A DNA stretch of 36,224 bases, taken from Eubacteriales Family XIII. Incertae Sedis bacterium (GTDB lineage: Bacteria; Bacillota; Clostridia; Peptostreptococcales; Anaerovoracaceae). Below the pieces are notes generated by a model. The model did not search any database. It was not told the origin of the DNA and saw only the letters and a list, made by a program, of their open reading frames with translations. Positions 8,201 to 15,880 of this stretch are shown in pieces. The stretch is taken from NCBI GenBank assembly GCA_031276135.1, contig JAISNR010000175.1, positions 1-36,224 of the forward strand, written 5' to 3'. The position numbers were made by a program, and so were the translations under genes. Within the stretch, counting starts at the first letter, position 1, and each line of letters starts with the position of its first letter.

Positions 8201-9977
8201 GCTCGCGTATCGCGTCGATGGGCGGGTTCGTCACCTGCGCGAAGAGCTGTTTGAAGTAGTTGCAGAGGAGCTGCGGCCTGTTTGACAGCACGGCCAAAGG
8301 CGCGTCCGTTCCCATCGAGGAAATCGGATCCTCCGCGGTGTCGGCGATGGTTTTGAGCGTGAGGTTCAGGTCCTCCCACGTGTAGCCGAAGATCTTCTGC
8401 ACGGTCAGCAGCGGCAATTTCTTCGCGCCGGCCCCCTTGTCCGCCATCAGCAGATCGAGGCCCGCGAGGTTCTTCAAAAGCGCCTGTTCGTAGGGTGCCC
8501 CGGCGCCGCCGCGCTTTCTGGCGCGGATCACATCCTGCCACGTCGCGCCCTGCTTCCTCCCGGCGGGCAGCCTGTCGAGTTCCGTCAGGTTCCGGTCGAG
8601 CCAGCGGCGGTACGGCTTGGCCGACGCCACCTTGCCCTTCAGCTCGTCGTCCTCTATGATCCGCTTCCGCACCGTGTCTATGAGCAGCATGCGCCCCGGA
8701 TGCAGTCTGTCCTTCTTGACGATCTCGGAGGGCGCTATGGGCAGGACCCCGGCCTCGCTCGACAGGATGAGCAGGCCGTCCTTCGTCAGGCAGTAGCGCG
8801 CCGGCCGCAGTCCGTTGCGGTCGAGCGTGGCGCCCGCGACCCGGCCGTCCGTGAACGCGATGGCGGCGGGGCCGTCCCAGGGTTCGAGCAGACAGTTGAC
8901 ATATTCATAGAAGGCTTTTCGCTGCGGATCCATGTCGTCGCGGTTCTGCCACGGTTCGGGGATCGTCATCATCATGGCCTCGGGCAGGCTGCGCCCCGCG
9001 TGCACGAGCAGGGACAGAAAATCGTCGAGCATGGCGGAATCGCTGCCGTCCTCGTTTATGACGGGCATGACCTTTTGCAGGTCGTCGCCGAACACCTTGG
9101 ATTCCAGCATGGCCTCGCGGGCCTTGACCCAGTTCACGTTGCCGCGGATCGTGTTGATCTCGCCGTTGTGGATAAGCATGCGCATGGGATGCGCGCGCTC
9201 CCAGCTCGGAAAGGTGTTCGTGGAGAAGCGGGAATGCACGAGGGCTATGGCCGAAGCCACGCCGGTGTCGCGAAGATCGGGATAGAAAGCGGACATTTGG
9301 CTCGGCAGGAGCATGCCCTTGTACACGATGGTCCTGCACGAGATGCTGGCGAGGTAGAAATACAGATCCGGCTCTGTCCGCGCGCGGCGGATTTCCGCGT
9401 GCGCGCGCTTCGAAACGATGTAGAGGGCGCGTTCGAAATCGTCCTCCGAGGCGCCGTCCGGCCGCGCGATGAAGATCTGCCGTATGCCGGGGCGCACCTC
9501 GCCCGCGGTCTTGCCGACGCAGTCCGCGTAGACGGGCACGGCGCGCGTCCCGAGCACGCGCAGACCCTCCCGGCCGGCCACGCCGCAAAAGGCCGCCACC
9601 GTCCTGTCGCAGCGTTCCCGCTCCGGCGAGGCGAACATCATAGCTATGCCGTATTCGCCCGCGTCCGGCAGCGCGACGCCCTCTCCGGCCATGACGCGCT
9701 TCATGAATTCGTGCGGGATCTGAAGCAGGATCCCTGCGCCGTCGCCGGTTTCGGGTTCGCTGCCGACGCCGCCCCTGTGCGTCAGATTCTTGAGGACCTC
9801 GATCGCGTCCTCCACCAGTCTGTGAGATTTTTTGCCTTGCACGTTTACGAGCATTCCTATGCCGCAAGCGTCGTGCTCAAAGCGCGGATCGTACAGGCCG
9901 CGCCTTTGCGGCAATCCCGGAAAGCCCGTGCTTCGCTGTCGGGCGGGAAGTTCCCGCCCCTGCCCCGGATTTTCCAT
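5223..9977 (-). CDS. gltB: Glutamate synthase (NADPH), large subunit
   Basis: The large subunit (1584 aa) makes two glutamates from glutamine and 2-oxoglutarate. It begins with a class II glutamine amidotransferase domain, preceded by about 37 residues that would be removed to expose the nucleophile Cys38 in DACGIGMLV. A central domain follows, then the FMN-binding synthase domain (GEGGHLPGNKV, ISPPPHHDIYS). Next is the 3Fe-4S cysteine run GCDMMRVCNLDTCPVG and a C-terminal GXGXG beta-helix domain. The start at 9977 is chosen because GGAGA lies just before it and a good promoter is 37 bp upstream; the ORF track starts 15 codons earlier. It forms an operon with gltD. Confidence 0.96.
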   Translation of the reverse strand: MENPGQGRELPARQRSTGFPGLPQRRGLYDPRFEHDACGIGMLVNVQGKKSHRLVEDAIEVLKNLTHRGGVGSEPETGDGAGILLQIPHEFMKRVMAGEGVALPDAGEYGIAMMFASPERERCDRTVAAFCGVAGREGLRVLGTRAVPVYADCVGKTAGEVRPGIRQIFIARPDGASEDDFERALYIVSKRAHAEIRRARTEPDLYFYLASISCRTIVYKGMLLPSQMSAFYPDLRDTGVASAIALVHSRFSTNTFPSWERAHPMRMLIHNGEINTIRGNVNWVKAREAMLESKVFGDDLQKVMPVINEDGSDSAMLDDFLSLLVHAGRSLPEAMMMTIPEPWQNRDDMDPQRKAFYEYVNCLLEPWDGPAAIAFTDGRVAGATLDRNGLRPARYCLTKDGLLILSSEAGVLPIAPSEIVKKDRLHPGRMLLIDTVRKRIIEDDELKGKVASAKPYRRWLDRNLTELDRLPAGRKQGATWQDVIRARKRGGAGAPYEQALLKNLAGLDLLMADKGAGAKKLPLLTVQKIFGYTWEDLNLTLKTIADTAEDPISSMGTDAPLAVLSNRPQLLCNYFKQLFAQVTNPPIDAIREHLVTSSDIQLGSEGNLLEPRSENCRMIRHSTPVLTEAELAKLRGVNRRGFASVTLPILFNARAKDGLARALDDLFLAVDAAMSGGYNIIILSDRGASAYKPPMPALLAASGLHHHLIRKGNRTRISLIVDTGEAREAHHLALLVGFGADAVCPWLAYDSLDRMAEEGRLLVCAETAKANYRQTMTDTIVKIMSKMGISTVRSYHGAQIFEALGVSEAVVDKYFTGAITRIGGVTLREIEAECALRHARAFDPVTMREPLDPGGDYKWRKDGEYHLFNPENIFYLQQSCRTGNYEMFKTFSSCVNMRARELKNLRGLLRIVTAEKPIPIDAVEPAEDIIKRFKTGAMSYGSISREAHECMAVAMNRLGGRSNTGEGGEIPERFIPDEGGENRSSAIKQVASGRFGVDIHYLNNAAEIQIKMAQGAKPGEGGHLPGNKVYPWIAKSRRSTPGVGLISPPPHHDIYSIEDLAQLIRDLKSANRDARISVKLVSEAGVGTVAVGVAKGLADVIVISGYDGGTGAAPRTSIRHAGLPWELGVAEAHQSLLMNNLRGRVVLETDGKLLTGRDIVIAALLGAEEFAFATAPLVVLGCDMMRVCNLDTCPVGIATQNPELCKRFAGKPEYIENLMRFLAREVREWMARMGVRRFEDLVGRVELLQRNPNDINDKAKTIDLSRLLHRPAVADGAPRRFTQPQDHALRRTVDQNTLLSLCRSAVERKSDVRYELPVNNRNRTIGCMLSSEIVRLHGAEGLPDATIRLRFDGSAGQSFGAFLARGVELTLCGESNDHVGKGLSGGRLIVIPPADASFDPGENIIIGNVALYGATAGEAYIRGLAGERFCVRNSGATAVVEGVGDHGCEYMTGGKVVILGRTGRNFAAGMSGGVAYVLDAESAFLQNCNREGLHIDALDAGDRKELKGLLEAHFAHTGSARAKAVLDDFSASAKSFLKIIPEGYRRILRAMEEAKGRKLQGEDRAMYAFEKAIGDAARRERRAE

Positions 9978-10013
9978 ACTGATTTCTCCTTCATGACAGG
10001 GATATTTCAAGAA

Positions 10014-10042
10014 ATGGTACAATAAATCGCCGGGCTTGTCAA
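10014..10042 (-). promoter_or_regulatory. Probable gltBD promoter
   Basis: On the minus strand TTGACA (10042-10037) is a perfect -35 box and TACCAT (10019-10014) a reasonable -10, with a 17-base spacer. The predicted leader before the gltB ATG at 9977 is only about 30 nt, too short for a large riboswitch. Confidence 0.65.
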
Positions 10043-10115
10043 GGGGGTTTTCGGGTTTTTGGCAAAATAATTAGAAAATTTTGATAATTGTTACTGCTCA
10101 CCCCCCCCGCGCCAT

Positions 10116-10147
10116 TTTTGCCGGCGCGCGGCCGGGCGCCGGCAAAA
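10116..10147. repeat. Perfect 12-bp hairpin in the gltB / DUF4349 intergenic region
   Basis: TTTTGCCGGCGC and GCGCCGGCAAAA are exact inverted copies around an 8-base loop. The hairpin is very stable but lacks a following T-run on either strand, so it is not a standard intrinsic terminator. It overlaps the left end of the 52-bp dispersed repeat. Apart from this pair and the gltB promoter, I see nothing else supportable in 9978-10417. Confidence 0.6.
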
Positions 10148-10194
10148 CTGACGCAGCGTGTGAGCAGTTTTGATTTAAGTGGCTGAGCAGCAAC
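10143..10194 (+). repeat. Dispersed 52-bp repeat, copy 1
   Basis: This segment aligns without gaps to the reverse complement of 36081-36132, with 43 of 52 positions identical by hand count. Both copies contain two direct copies of TGAGYAG spaced 23 bases apart (start to start). Both lie upstream of a gene in the same relative orientation (DUF4349 gene here, ABC ATPase there), and both have a hairpin at their outer end. A related GTTACTGCTCAC occurs inverted at 10089-10100. It may be a miniature mobile element or a regulatory leader. Confidence 0.55.
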
Positions 10195-10417
10195 TGATAA
10201 TTTGCTCGTTTTGCTCGTTTTGTATGAATAAGGCAAGCGTGTTGTCCGGAACGGATATCCATGACGTGAAAAAACCGGAACCCGGGGGCCCGCCGTTTCG
10301 TCAGATATGTGAATCGCGTGTGACGCGCGGCCTTGTGCGGCGTTTCGCCGGCGGGCCCCGTTTCGTTCAAGTTTCTTCGCTTCGGTCCGGGTCAAAACAC
10401 AGGAAAGGGGTTCCGGC

Positions 10418-11449
10418 ATGAAAAAGCATATGTTAAAAGCGATCTTCCTCTTGCCCGCGGCATTGCTGTGCACCGCGCTGCTGTTCACGGCCTGCGGCGC
10501 GGGCGGCGCGAGCCGCAACGCCGTGGATTACGCGGTATCGTCCGACGTCGGGGCCGCCGAAGCGTTTCCCGAAGAGGAGGCGAGCATGGACGCGTCCGAA
10601 TACGGCTATGCCGCCCGGGAATGGGACGAAGGCGTCCTCGCGGGCGATGCCGGAGGCACGGGTCTGCCCGTGCGGCAAGGCGGCGTTTCGCTGTCGGAAA
10701 AGATCATCTATTCCGCAGAGGCCCGCATCGAAACGATCGAATTCGACGCGGCGATCGAGAAGGTCTACGATCTGCTCGAATTCTACGGCGCTTTCATCGA
10801 GAATTCCTATATCGAAGGCAGCGGCGACCGCTCCGCGAGCTTCACGCTCCGCGTTCCCCGTGAGAATTTCACCGAGATGACGGACAGCCTTCCGCAGCTC
10901 GGCAATCTGCTCTCCGTCAGCAGCAACGCGGTGAACATCCAAACGCAGTACACCGATGCGGAATCGCGCCTCGCCGCCTACCGCACGGAGGAAGAGCGGC
11001 TTCTTGCCATGCTGTCCGAGGTGAAGGACGTGGAGAGCATGATCGCCGTCGAAAGCCGCCTGTCGGACGTCCGCTATGAGCTGGAATCCCTGACCTCGCG
11101 GCTGCGGGACTGGGACAACCAAATCAACTACAGTTCTTTGAGCCTGTACATCGATGAAGTGAAGCAGCTGCGCACGCAGTTGCAGCCGAGCGCCGGCTAC
11201 GCGCAGGAGCTCAAAGACGGCTTCGTCGCCACATTGCGCGGCATCGGCGTGTTTTTCATGGAGATTTTCAAATTCGCGGTCATCGCCCTGCCGGCGATCC
11301 TCCTTCTGGCCATCGCCGCGCTCATCGTTCTCTTCATCGTGAAACGAACGCGCGCGCGGCGCGCGAAGCGCACAGACACGGAGGGGGCGAACCTGCGCGG
11401 CACGGATGGGCACGGCGCGGACGGGCCGGGCGGACGCGGGACGGAGTGA
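10418..11449 (+). CDS. DUF4349-type membrane lipoprotein
   Basis: The 343-aa protein starts with a lipoprotein signal peptide (LLFTAC, lipid-modified Cys26). A low-complexity acidic stretch follows, then a conserved region starting near residue 90 (KIIYSAEARIETIEFDAAIEKV). The region has a coiled-coil-like middle (AYRTEEERLLAMLSEVKDVESM) and a C-terminal transmembrane helix (about residues 285-310) followed by an Arg/Lys-rich cytoplasmic tail. This layout matches DUF4349 proteins, whose molecular role is not established. The protein should be anchored outside the membrane by lipid and by the helix. GAAAGGGG precedes the ATG. The tail is rich in Arg, Gly and Asp. Confidence 0.82.
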   Translation: MKKHMLKAIFLLPAALLCTALLFTACGAGGASRNAVDYAVSSDVGAAEAFPEEEASMDASEYGYAAREWDEGVLAGDAGGTGLPVRQGGVSLSEKIIYSAEARIETIEFDAAIEKVYDLLEFYGAFIENSYIEGSGDRSASFTLRVPRENFTEMTDSLPQLGNLLSVSSNAVNIQTQYTDAESRLAAYRTEEERLLAMLSEVKDVESMIAVESRLSDVRYELESLTSRLRDWDNQINYSSLSLYIDEVKQLRTQLQPSAGYAQELKDGFVATLRGIGVFFMEIFKFAVIALPAILLLAIAALIVLFIVKRTRARRAKRTDTEGANLRGTDGHGADGPGGRGTE

Positions 11450-11524
11450 TGCCCGTCGAATCGCGCAAAAACAAAACCTTTCCGGTATGATATATATTTT
11501 ATCGCTCCGCCGGGATTTTTTCTC

Positions 11525-11553
11525 TTGCAATCTCATACAAAACAGTGTACAGT
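11525..11553 (+). promoter_or_regulatory. Probable promoter of the O-antigen-ligase-like gene
   Basis: TTGCAA (11525-11530) and TACAGT (11548-11553) are separated by 17 bases, about 60 nt before the ATG at 11612. The intergenic stretch 11450-11611 is otherwise A+T-richer than its neighbours and shows no other clear signal. Confidence 0.45.
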
Positions 11554-11611
11554 ATCAATTGAAGCACAGGCAATTCGGCAACGCAGAAAGGATGCGCGCG
11601 GAGGCGGCGTC

Positions 11612-13057
11612 ATGAAACATGCAATCACGGCGATCTTCGTCATAAGCGCCGTCTGGCAGGGCGGCTTTTCCGATATGGCGTGGTGTGCCGCAGGTTTGGT
11701 GTTTGCCGTCTGCGTGTTCTTTGCGGCGAAGCAACTGCCTCCGAAGCGCGTGTTCTTTCCGTTTGCGGCCTTGGTCCTGCTCTACGCCGTTTCCTTTGTC
11801 CTGCACGGGGCGCATTTCGAGAGCGCGGTGCAGGCGGCGAAACCCGCCGTCGCGCTTTTGGCGCTGATCGCGCTGTACAATGCGAAATCGACGGATGTGC
11901 ATGCCATGGTGCTGCTTGCGGGCCTCATCGCCGCGATCCTCGGAATCGCGACCTTCCTCGGAATCGTGGAATTTCCGGGCGCGCGCTTCAACGGCAGACT
12001 GCAGGGGACCTTTCAGTACGCGAACGCCGCCGGGATCTTCTTCGCGGTCTGCGCCTTTTTGACGCGGACGGGTGTGCGGTCGCGCAAGCGGCACATCGCG
12101 CTTTTGTTTGAAGCGGCGCTTTTGCTCACGCAGTCCGTCGGGGCGATCGCGACCTATGTTCTCGGCCTGATGCTGCATTTTTTCGCGGAGAAAAGATGGA
12201 AGCGGCTCGCGCTGTCGTTTGGAATCTCCGCGGCCGGATGCGCCGCGCTTCTGTATGTTCGCGGCGCGGGCACGGTGGCGGCTTCCTACCTCGACCGCAT
12301 CCTTCAGATGTCCGACGGGGCCATGGTCGTGCTGCACAACCCCTTGGGCATCGGCCCGGGTCTCTGGGCCGTGCGCTTGTTGGAGCTCCAATCGGCCTTC
12401 TACACCGCGACGAAAATGCACAGCTATCCGATGGAGATGGGCGTGGACGCGGGGTTTGCGGCCATCGCGCTCTTTGTGCTGCTGGTCGCCGTTTGGGTCG
12501 GCCGCGTGCGGAAAACGGGGCTTTTGCCGCGCCACACGGCGGCGGGCATGTTGCTGTTCCACGGTTTGCAGGATGTGACCTTCAACTTCCTGACGATCGT
12601 CCTGTTGCTTTTGATGCTCGTGATCCCGGATTTTCCGGACGGGGCGGACATCCCGAAAATCCCGCGCCGCGCCGCGAGCGCCGCCCTCCTTGCGTGTTTT
12701 TTGTTGCTCGTCCATAGGCTCGGGGTGCAGAATTTGCAAATGTGGGAGCAAAGCGGGCCTTCGGCGGAGCAGCGCGTTGCGCGCTACGAAGCCGGCGGTC
12801 TCAAAACCGCAGAGGGCGAATACCTGCGCGCAAAGCATCTGCTGTCCCTCGGACGCCCGGGCGAGGCGGCCGAGGCCGCGCTTCGGTGCATCCGGCTCTC
12901 GCGCTACATGCCGGACGGCTACGAACTGCTCGAAACGATTCTGCCGGAGCTGCCGGAGGGCGAGAGGGCGCGCTGCAGGGACGAAGCCGACGCCATACGC
13001 GCGAAGGCGGAGGAGGAGGAACATCCCCTGTTTGAATATATAGAAAAATGGGTTTGA
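11612..13057 (+). CDS. O-antigen ligase family (Wzy/WaaL-like) membrane protein with TPR-like tail
   Basis: The 481-aa protein has about ten hydrophobic segments in its first 370 residues. It contains the LGIGPGLWAV and MHSYPMEMGVDAGF stretches, which resemble the periplasmic loop of O-antigen ligases and polymerases (conserved His and Glu). Members of this family transfer or polymerise undecaprenyl-linked glycans at the outer face of the membrane. The C-terminal 80-90 residues are soluble and helical with a TPR-like pattern (AKHLLSLGRPGEAAEAALRC). The start at 11612 is preceded by GGAGG; the ORF track begins 29 codons upstream in non-conserved sequence. The substrate is unknown. The SLH protein next door makes a role in a secondary cell-wall polymer plausible but unproven. 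Confidence 0.72.
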   Translation: MKHAITAIFVISAVWQGGFSDMAWCAAGLVFAVCVFFAAKQLPPKRVFFPFAALVLLYAVSFVLHGAHFESAVQAAKPAVALLALIALYNAKSTDVHAMVLLAGLIAAILGIATFLGIVEFPGARFNGRLQGTFQYANAAGIFFAVCAFLTRTGVRSRKRHIALLFEAALLLTQSVGAIATYVLGLMLHFFAEKRWKRLALSFGISAAGCAALLYVRGAGTVAASYLDRILQMSDGAMVVLHNPLGIGPGLWAVRLLELQSAFYTATKMHSYPMEMGVDAGFAAIALFVLLVAVWVGRVRKTGLLPRHTAAGMLLFHGLQDVTFNFLTIVLLLLMLVIPDFPDGADIPKIPRRAASAALLACFLLLVHRLGVQNLQMWEQSGPSAEQRVARYEAGGLKTAEGEYLRAKHLLSLGRPGEAAEAALRCIRLSRYMPDGYELLETILPELPEGERARCRDEADAIRAKAEEEEHPLFEYIEKWV

Positions 13058-13144
13058 AAGACCCGCCGGGGCGCAATTGCGGATCGTGCGCGCCGGTGTG
13101 TTGTTTTTGTATTTTTACCTTGTTAAAATGGAAAGGAGTGCTAA

Positions 13145-15820
13145 ATGAAGAAAACGAAAGCAAAACTGAAAGCGCGCTTGGCTGCGGTGATCGCCGTCGC
13201 CATGCTGCTCGGGTTCTCCCCCGGAGGCCCGTCGGCGCTGAGCGCGTTTGCGGCGGGGTCCGAGTACGTGTTCAAGGTGCTCGTGGAACCGCAGTACACC
13301 TTCTATTCGGTGTATGAGTTCCATGCCGGGATGGCGCCGGTGCAGACCGCGCCAAAGGACGTGCAGAACCATGTGTACAGCTACTGGTACTACAGCCTGG
13401 AAAAACTGGATACCGTCAATCACACGAACGGCGAGGCTCTTCCCTATGATCCGGTAAGCGGACTTGCCAGGGTGCTTACCTTTGCGCCGGATGAGAGCAG
13501 CCCGTACACAACAACCTTTATAGACAAGAAAGGCCAGGTGAAACCCATCACCATGCCAGCGGGTTATGACGGCTACTCGTTCTCATACGAAGGCTTCAGC
13601 GACGGGCTTCTTCAGATTTCAAAATTCGACAAATCTCAGGAAAGGTACAGGTCCTACGCTTTCCTCACGCCCAACGGCACGATCGCTCAGGGCTTGGACA
13701 AGGAAGCACTTGCCCAATACAGCCTCATAGGCGACTTTTCCAATGGCTACGCGGTAGCTTACAAGTACGATTCTCTCGGTCAGCGGGGTTACATCGACAA
13801 AACAGGAAACTATTACGCCGGCAATCCGCCCAAAGCCTCACTGGAATTTCCAAACAATCTCACATATTCCGAAGGAGGTGACACGGCGGCCGACGGCTAC
13901 AGGCAATATGCCTTCAAGGACGCCGACGGCAACGACATCGCCCTGCCCGGGGGCTACAGCGGAGCCTATTTTTACCACGACGGCTACGCGTGGGTGCTGA
14001 AGGACGGCAAATGGGGAATCGTACAGCTGCGGGAAAACTACGAAGTGATTGTCAGCCCCGCCGCCGTCACGCTGAAACCGGGGGCGAGTTTCCAATTCGG
14101 CGCGCGGATCGAAGGGGACAATCCGACCCAAACCGTGATTTGGAGCTTGGACGGTGAAAACAGTGCCGGAACCTCGATCAGCACGACGAGCGGCGCTTTG
14201 ACGATCGCCGCAGACGAAACGGCAACTACCCTGACGGTGAAGGCCGCGTCCGAGGCAAGGAAAGAGGTCTTTGGCACGGCGACGGTAACCGTAAGCAACG
14301 ATCCGCAGCCGCCGGCGACGGTCTCGTCCGTGGAGGTCTATCCTCAGAACGTCAAGTTGAAGCGGGGCGAAAACTTCCAATTCAGCGCGTGGGTCCACGG
14401 CGCAAACGCGCCGACGCAGGCCGTGACGTGGAGCGTGGCGGGCAACAGCTCTGCAACGACCGCGATCACCACGAGCGGCGGCGCCCTGACGATCGCCGCA
14501 GACGAAACGGCGACATCGCTGACCGTCCGGGCAAGCTCGGCTTTGGATCCGGAGAAGAGCGGCGAAGCGAAAGTTGAAGTGATCACGCAGCAGAACGGCG
14601 GCCCCGTGATCGGAGGTGGCGGCGGAGGCGGCGGAGGCGGCGGCGTCCAGACCGTTCCCGCGGCGGATGACGGCGCGGTGCGCCTGAGCTTTACGCAATC
14701 GGGCGGAAACGTGACGCTCGTCCTGCCCGACGACAAGGTAAACGAGATCATCAAACACTCCACGACCGTGGCGACCGTGGATTTGTCCAAGGTGACGAAC
14801 GCGACGGCGGCCGTGCTGCCGAAGGCCGCTTTGGAAAAATTTGCGGCTGCGGGTTTGGCGGTGGAATTCAAACTGCCGCGGGGCACGGTCACGCTCGATG
14901 CCGAGGCCGTGAAGTCCGCAGCGGCGCAGGCTGCGGGGAGCACTGTGTCCGTCGCGCTCAAATCCGTGGCGCAGTCCGAGCTGAACGCGCGGCAGCGGAC
15001 GGCTGTCGGAGAGGCCCGCGTCTATGATATTTCCGTGTCGAGCAACGGCAAGTACATCACGAGCTTCGACGGCGGCCGGGTCACCATTGCCCTGCCTTAC
15101 ACGCTCAAAGCGGGCGAGAAGGCCTCCGGCGTCGCGGTGTGGTATCTCGACGGGGAGGGGAACATCCAGAAGATGGATGTCGTGTACGACGCGAGCGCGG
15201 CGGCGGCGATCTTCACCGCAGACCACCTTTCGCTGTACGCCGTGGGCTACGACCCGGCTTGGGAGAACCCCTTCAGCGACGTCAAAGAGAGCGACTGGTT
15301 CTACGGCGATGTGGAATTCGTCCACGTGAACGGACTCTTCTCCGGCACGAGCGCGACGACCTTCGGCCCGAACGCGCGCATGACGCGCGGGATGCTCGTG
15401 ACGGTGCTCGGACGGCTCCACGGTGTGGAAACGAACACCCGCAGCGCCATCTCGTTCAGCGACGTCGCGGTGGACAAGTATTACGCAAACTACGTCGCCT
15501 GGGCGAAGAATGCCGGCATTGTTGACGGCACGGGCGGCGGCAAGTTCGCGCCGGACGCCGAGATCTCACGGCAGGATATGGCGGTGATCCTCTCGCGCTA
15601 CGTCGATTTCGCGAAAAAGAATTTCCCCGTCACGCTCCAATACAGCATCTTCGCGGATGAAAGCGCGATCGCGGACTATGCCAAGAACGCCGTGCAGACC
15701 ATGTACAGCGGCGGCATCCTGAACGGCAAGCCGGAGAACAAATTCGATCCGCAGGGCGACGCGACGCGCGCGGAGGTCGCGGCGATGCTGCACAGATTCG
15801 TCGAAAAAACAACTGATTAA
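13145..15820 (+). CDS. Secreted S-layer-homology protein with WG repeats and two Ig-like domains
   Basis: The 891-aa protein has a Sec signal peptide (cleavage probably after SAFAA, about residue 37). A region with WG-like repeats follows (for example GYAWVLKDGKWGIVQL, about 279-294), then two consecutive bacterial Ig-like domains (about 300-385 and 395-480) and a ten-glycine linker near 495. A beta-rich domain of about 220 residues comes next, and three SLH motifs close the protein from about 705 (NPFSDVKESDWFYGDVEF, SFSDVAVDKYYANYVAW, and a third ending at the C terminus). SLH modules attach proteins non-covalently to cell-wall polysaccharide, so this is a surface protein. The binding role of the front half is unknown. 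AAAGGAG precedes the ATG and a terminator follows. Confidence 0.88.
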   Translation: MKKTKAKLKARLAAVIAVAMLLGFSPGGPSALSAFAAGSEYVFKVLVEPQYTFYSVYEFHAGMAPVQTAPKDVQNHVYSYWYYSLEKLDTVNHTNGEALPYDPVSGLARVLTFAPDESSPYTTTFIDKKGQVKPITMPAGYDGYSFSYEGFSDGLLQISKFDKSQERYRSYAFLTPNGTIAQGLDKEALAQYSLIGDFSNGYAVAYKYDSLGQRGYIDKTGNYYAGNPPKASLEFPNNLTYSEGGDTAADGYRQYAFKDADGNDIALPGGYSGAYFYHDGYAWVLKDGKWGIVQLRENYEVIVSPAAVTLKPGASFQFGARIEGDNPTQTVIWSLDGENSAGTSISTTSGALTIAADETATTLTVKAASEARKEVFGTATVTVSNDPQPPATVSSVEVYPQNVKLKRGENFQFSAWVHGANAPTQAVTWSVAGNSSATTAITTSGGALTIAADETATSLTVRASSALDPEKSGEAKVEVITQQNGGPVIGGGGGGGGGGGVQTVPAADDGAVRLSFTQSGGNVTLVLPDDKVNEIIKHSTTVATVDLSKVTNATAAVLPKAALEKFAAAGLAVEFKLPRGTVTLDAEAVKSAAAQAAGSTVSVALKSVAQSELNARQRTAVGEARVYDISVSSNGKYITSFDGGRVTIALPYTLKAGEKASGVAVWYLDGEGNIQKMDVVYDASAAAAIFTADHLSLYAVGYDPAWENPFSDVKESDWFYGDVEFVHVNGLFSGTSATTFGPNARMTRGMLVTVLGRLHGVETNTRSAISFSDVAVDKYYANYVAWAKNAGIVDGTGGGKFAPDAEISRQDMAVILSRYVDFAKKNFPVTLQYSIFADESAIADYAKNAVQTMYSGGILNGKPENKFDPQGDATRAEVAAMLHRFVEKTTD
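14199..14511 (+). repeat. Tandem Ig-like domain duplication within the SLH gene
   Basis: A 25-base stretch is identical at 14199-14223 and 14487-14511, in frame and exactly 96 codons apart, encoding the same TIAADETAT motif in each domain. The flanking sequence also aligns but has diverged, which indicates a domain duplication. Confidence 0.7.
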
Positions 15821-15845
15821 GCACGAAAAACCCAAATTGTTCGGA

Positions 15846-15878
15846 AAGGGCCGCCTCGCGCAGAGGCGGTCCTTTTTT
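15846..15878 (+). terminator. Rho-independent terminator after the SLH gene
   Basis: The stem AAGGGCCGCCTC / GAGGCGGTCCTT (one G-T pair) with a 5-base loop runs into TTTTTT. It ends two bases before the convergent permease stop at 15881, so it separates the envelope genes from the phosphonate locus. Confidence 0.88.
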
Positions 15879-15880
15879 GC

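Noticed and set aside
10116-10147. Intrinsic terminator for gltB or the DUF4349 gene
   Set aside because: It lies upstream of both divergent genes and has no T-run after the stem on either strand.
14610-14645. Glycine-codon GGC/GGA run as a separate repeat element
   Set aside because: It simply encodes the flexible glycine linker of the SLH protein and needs no separate explanation.
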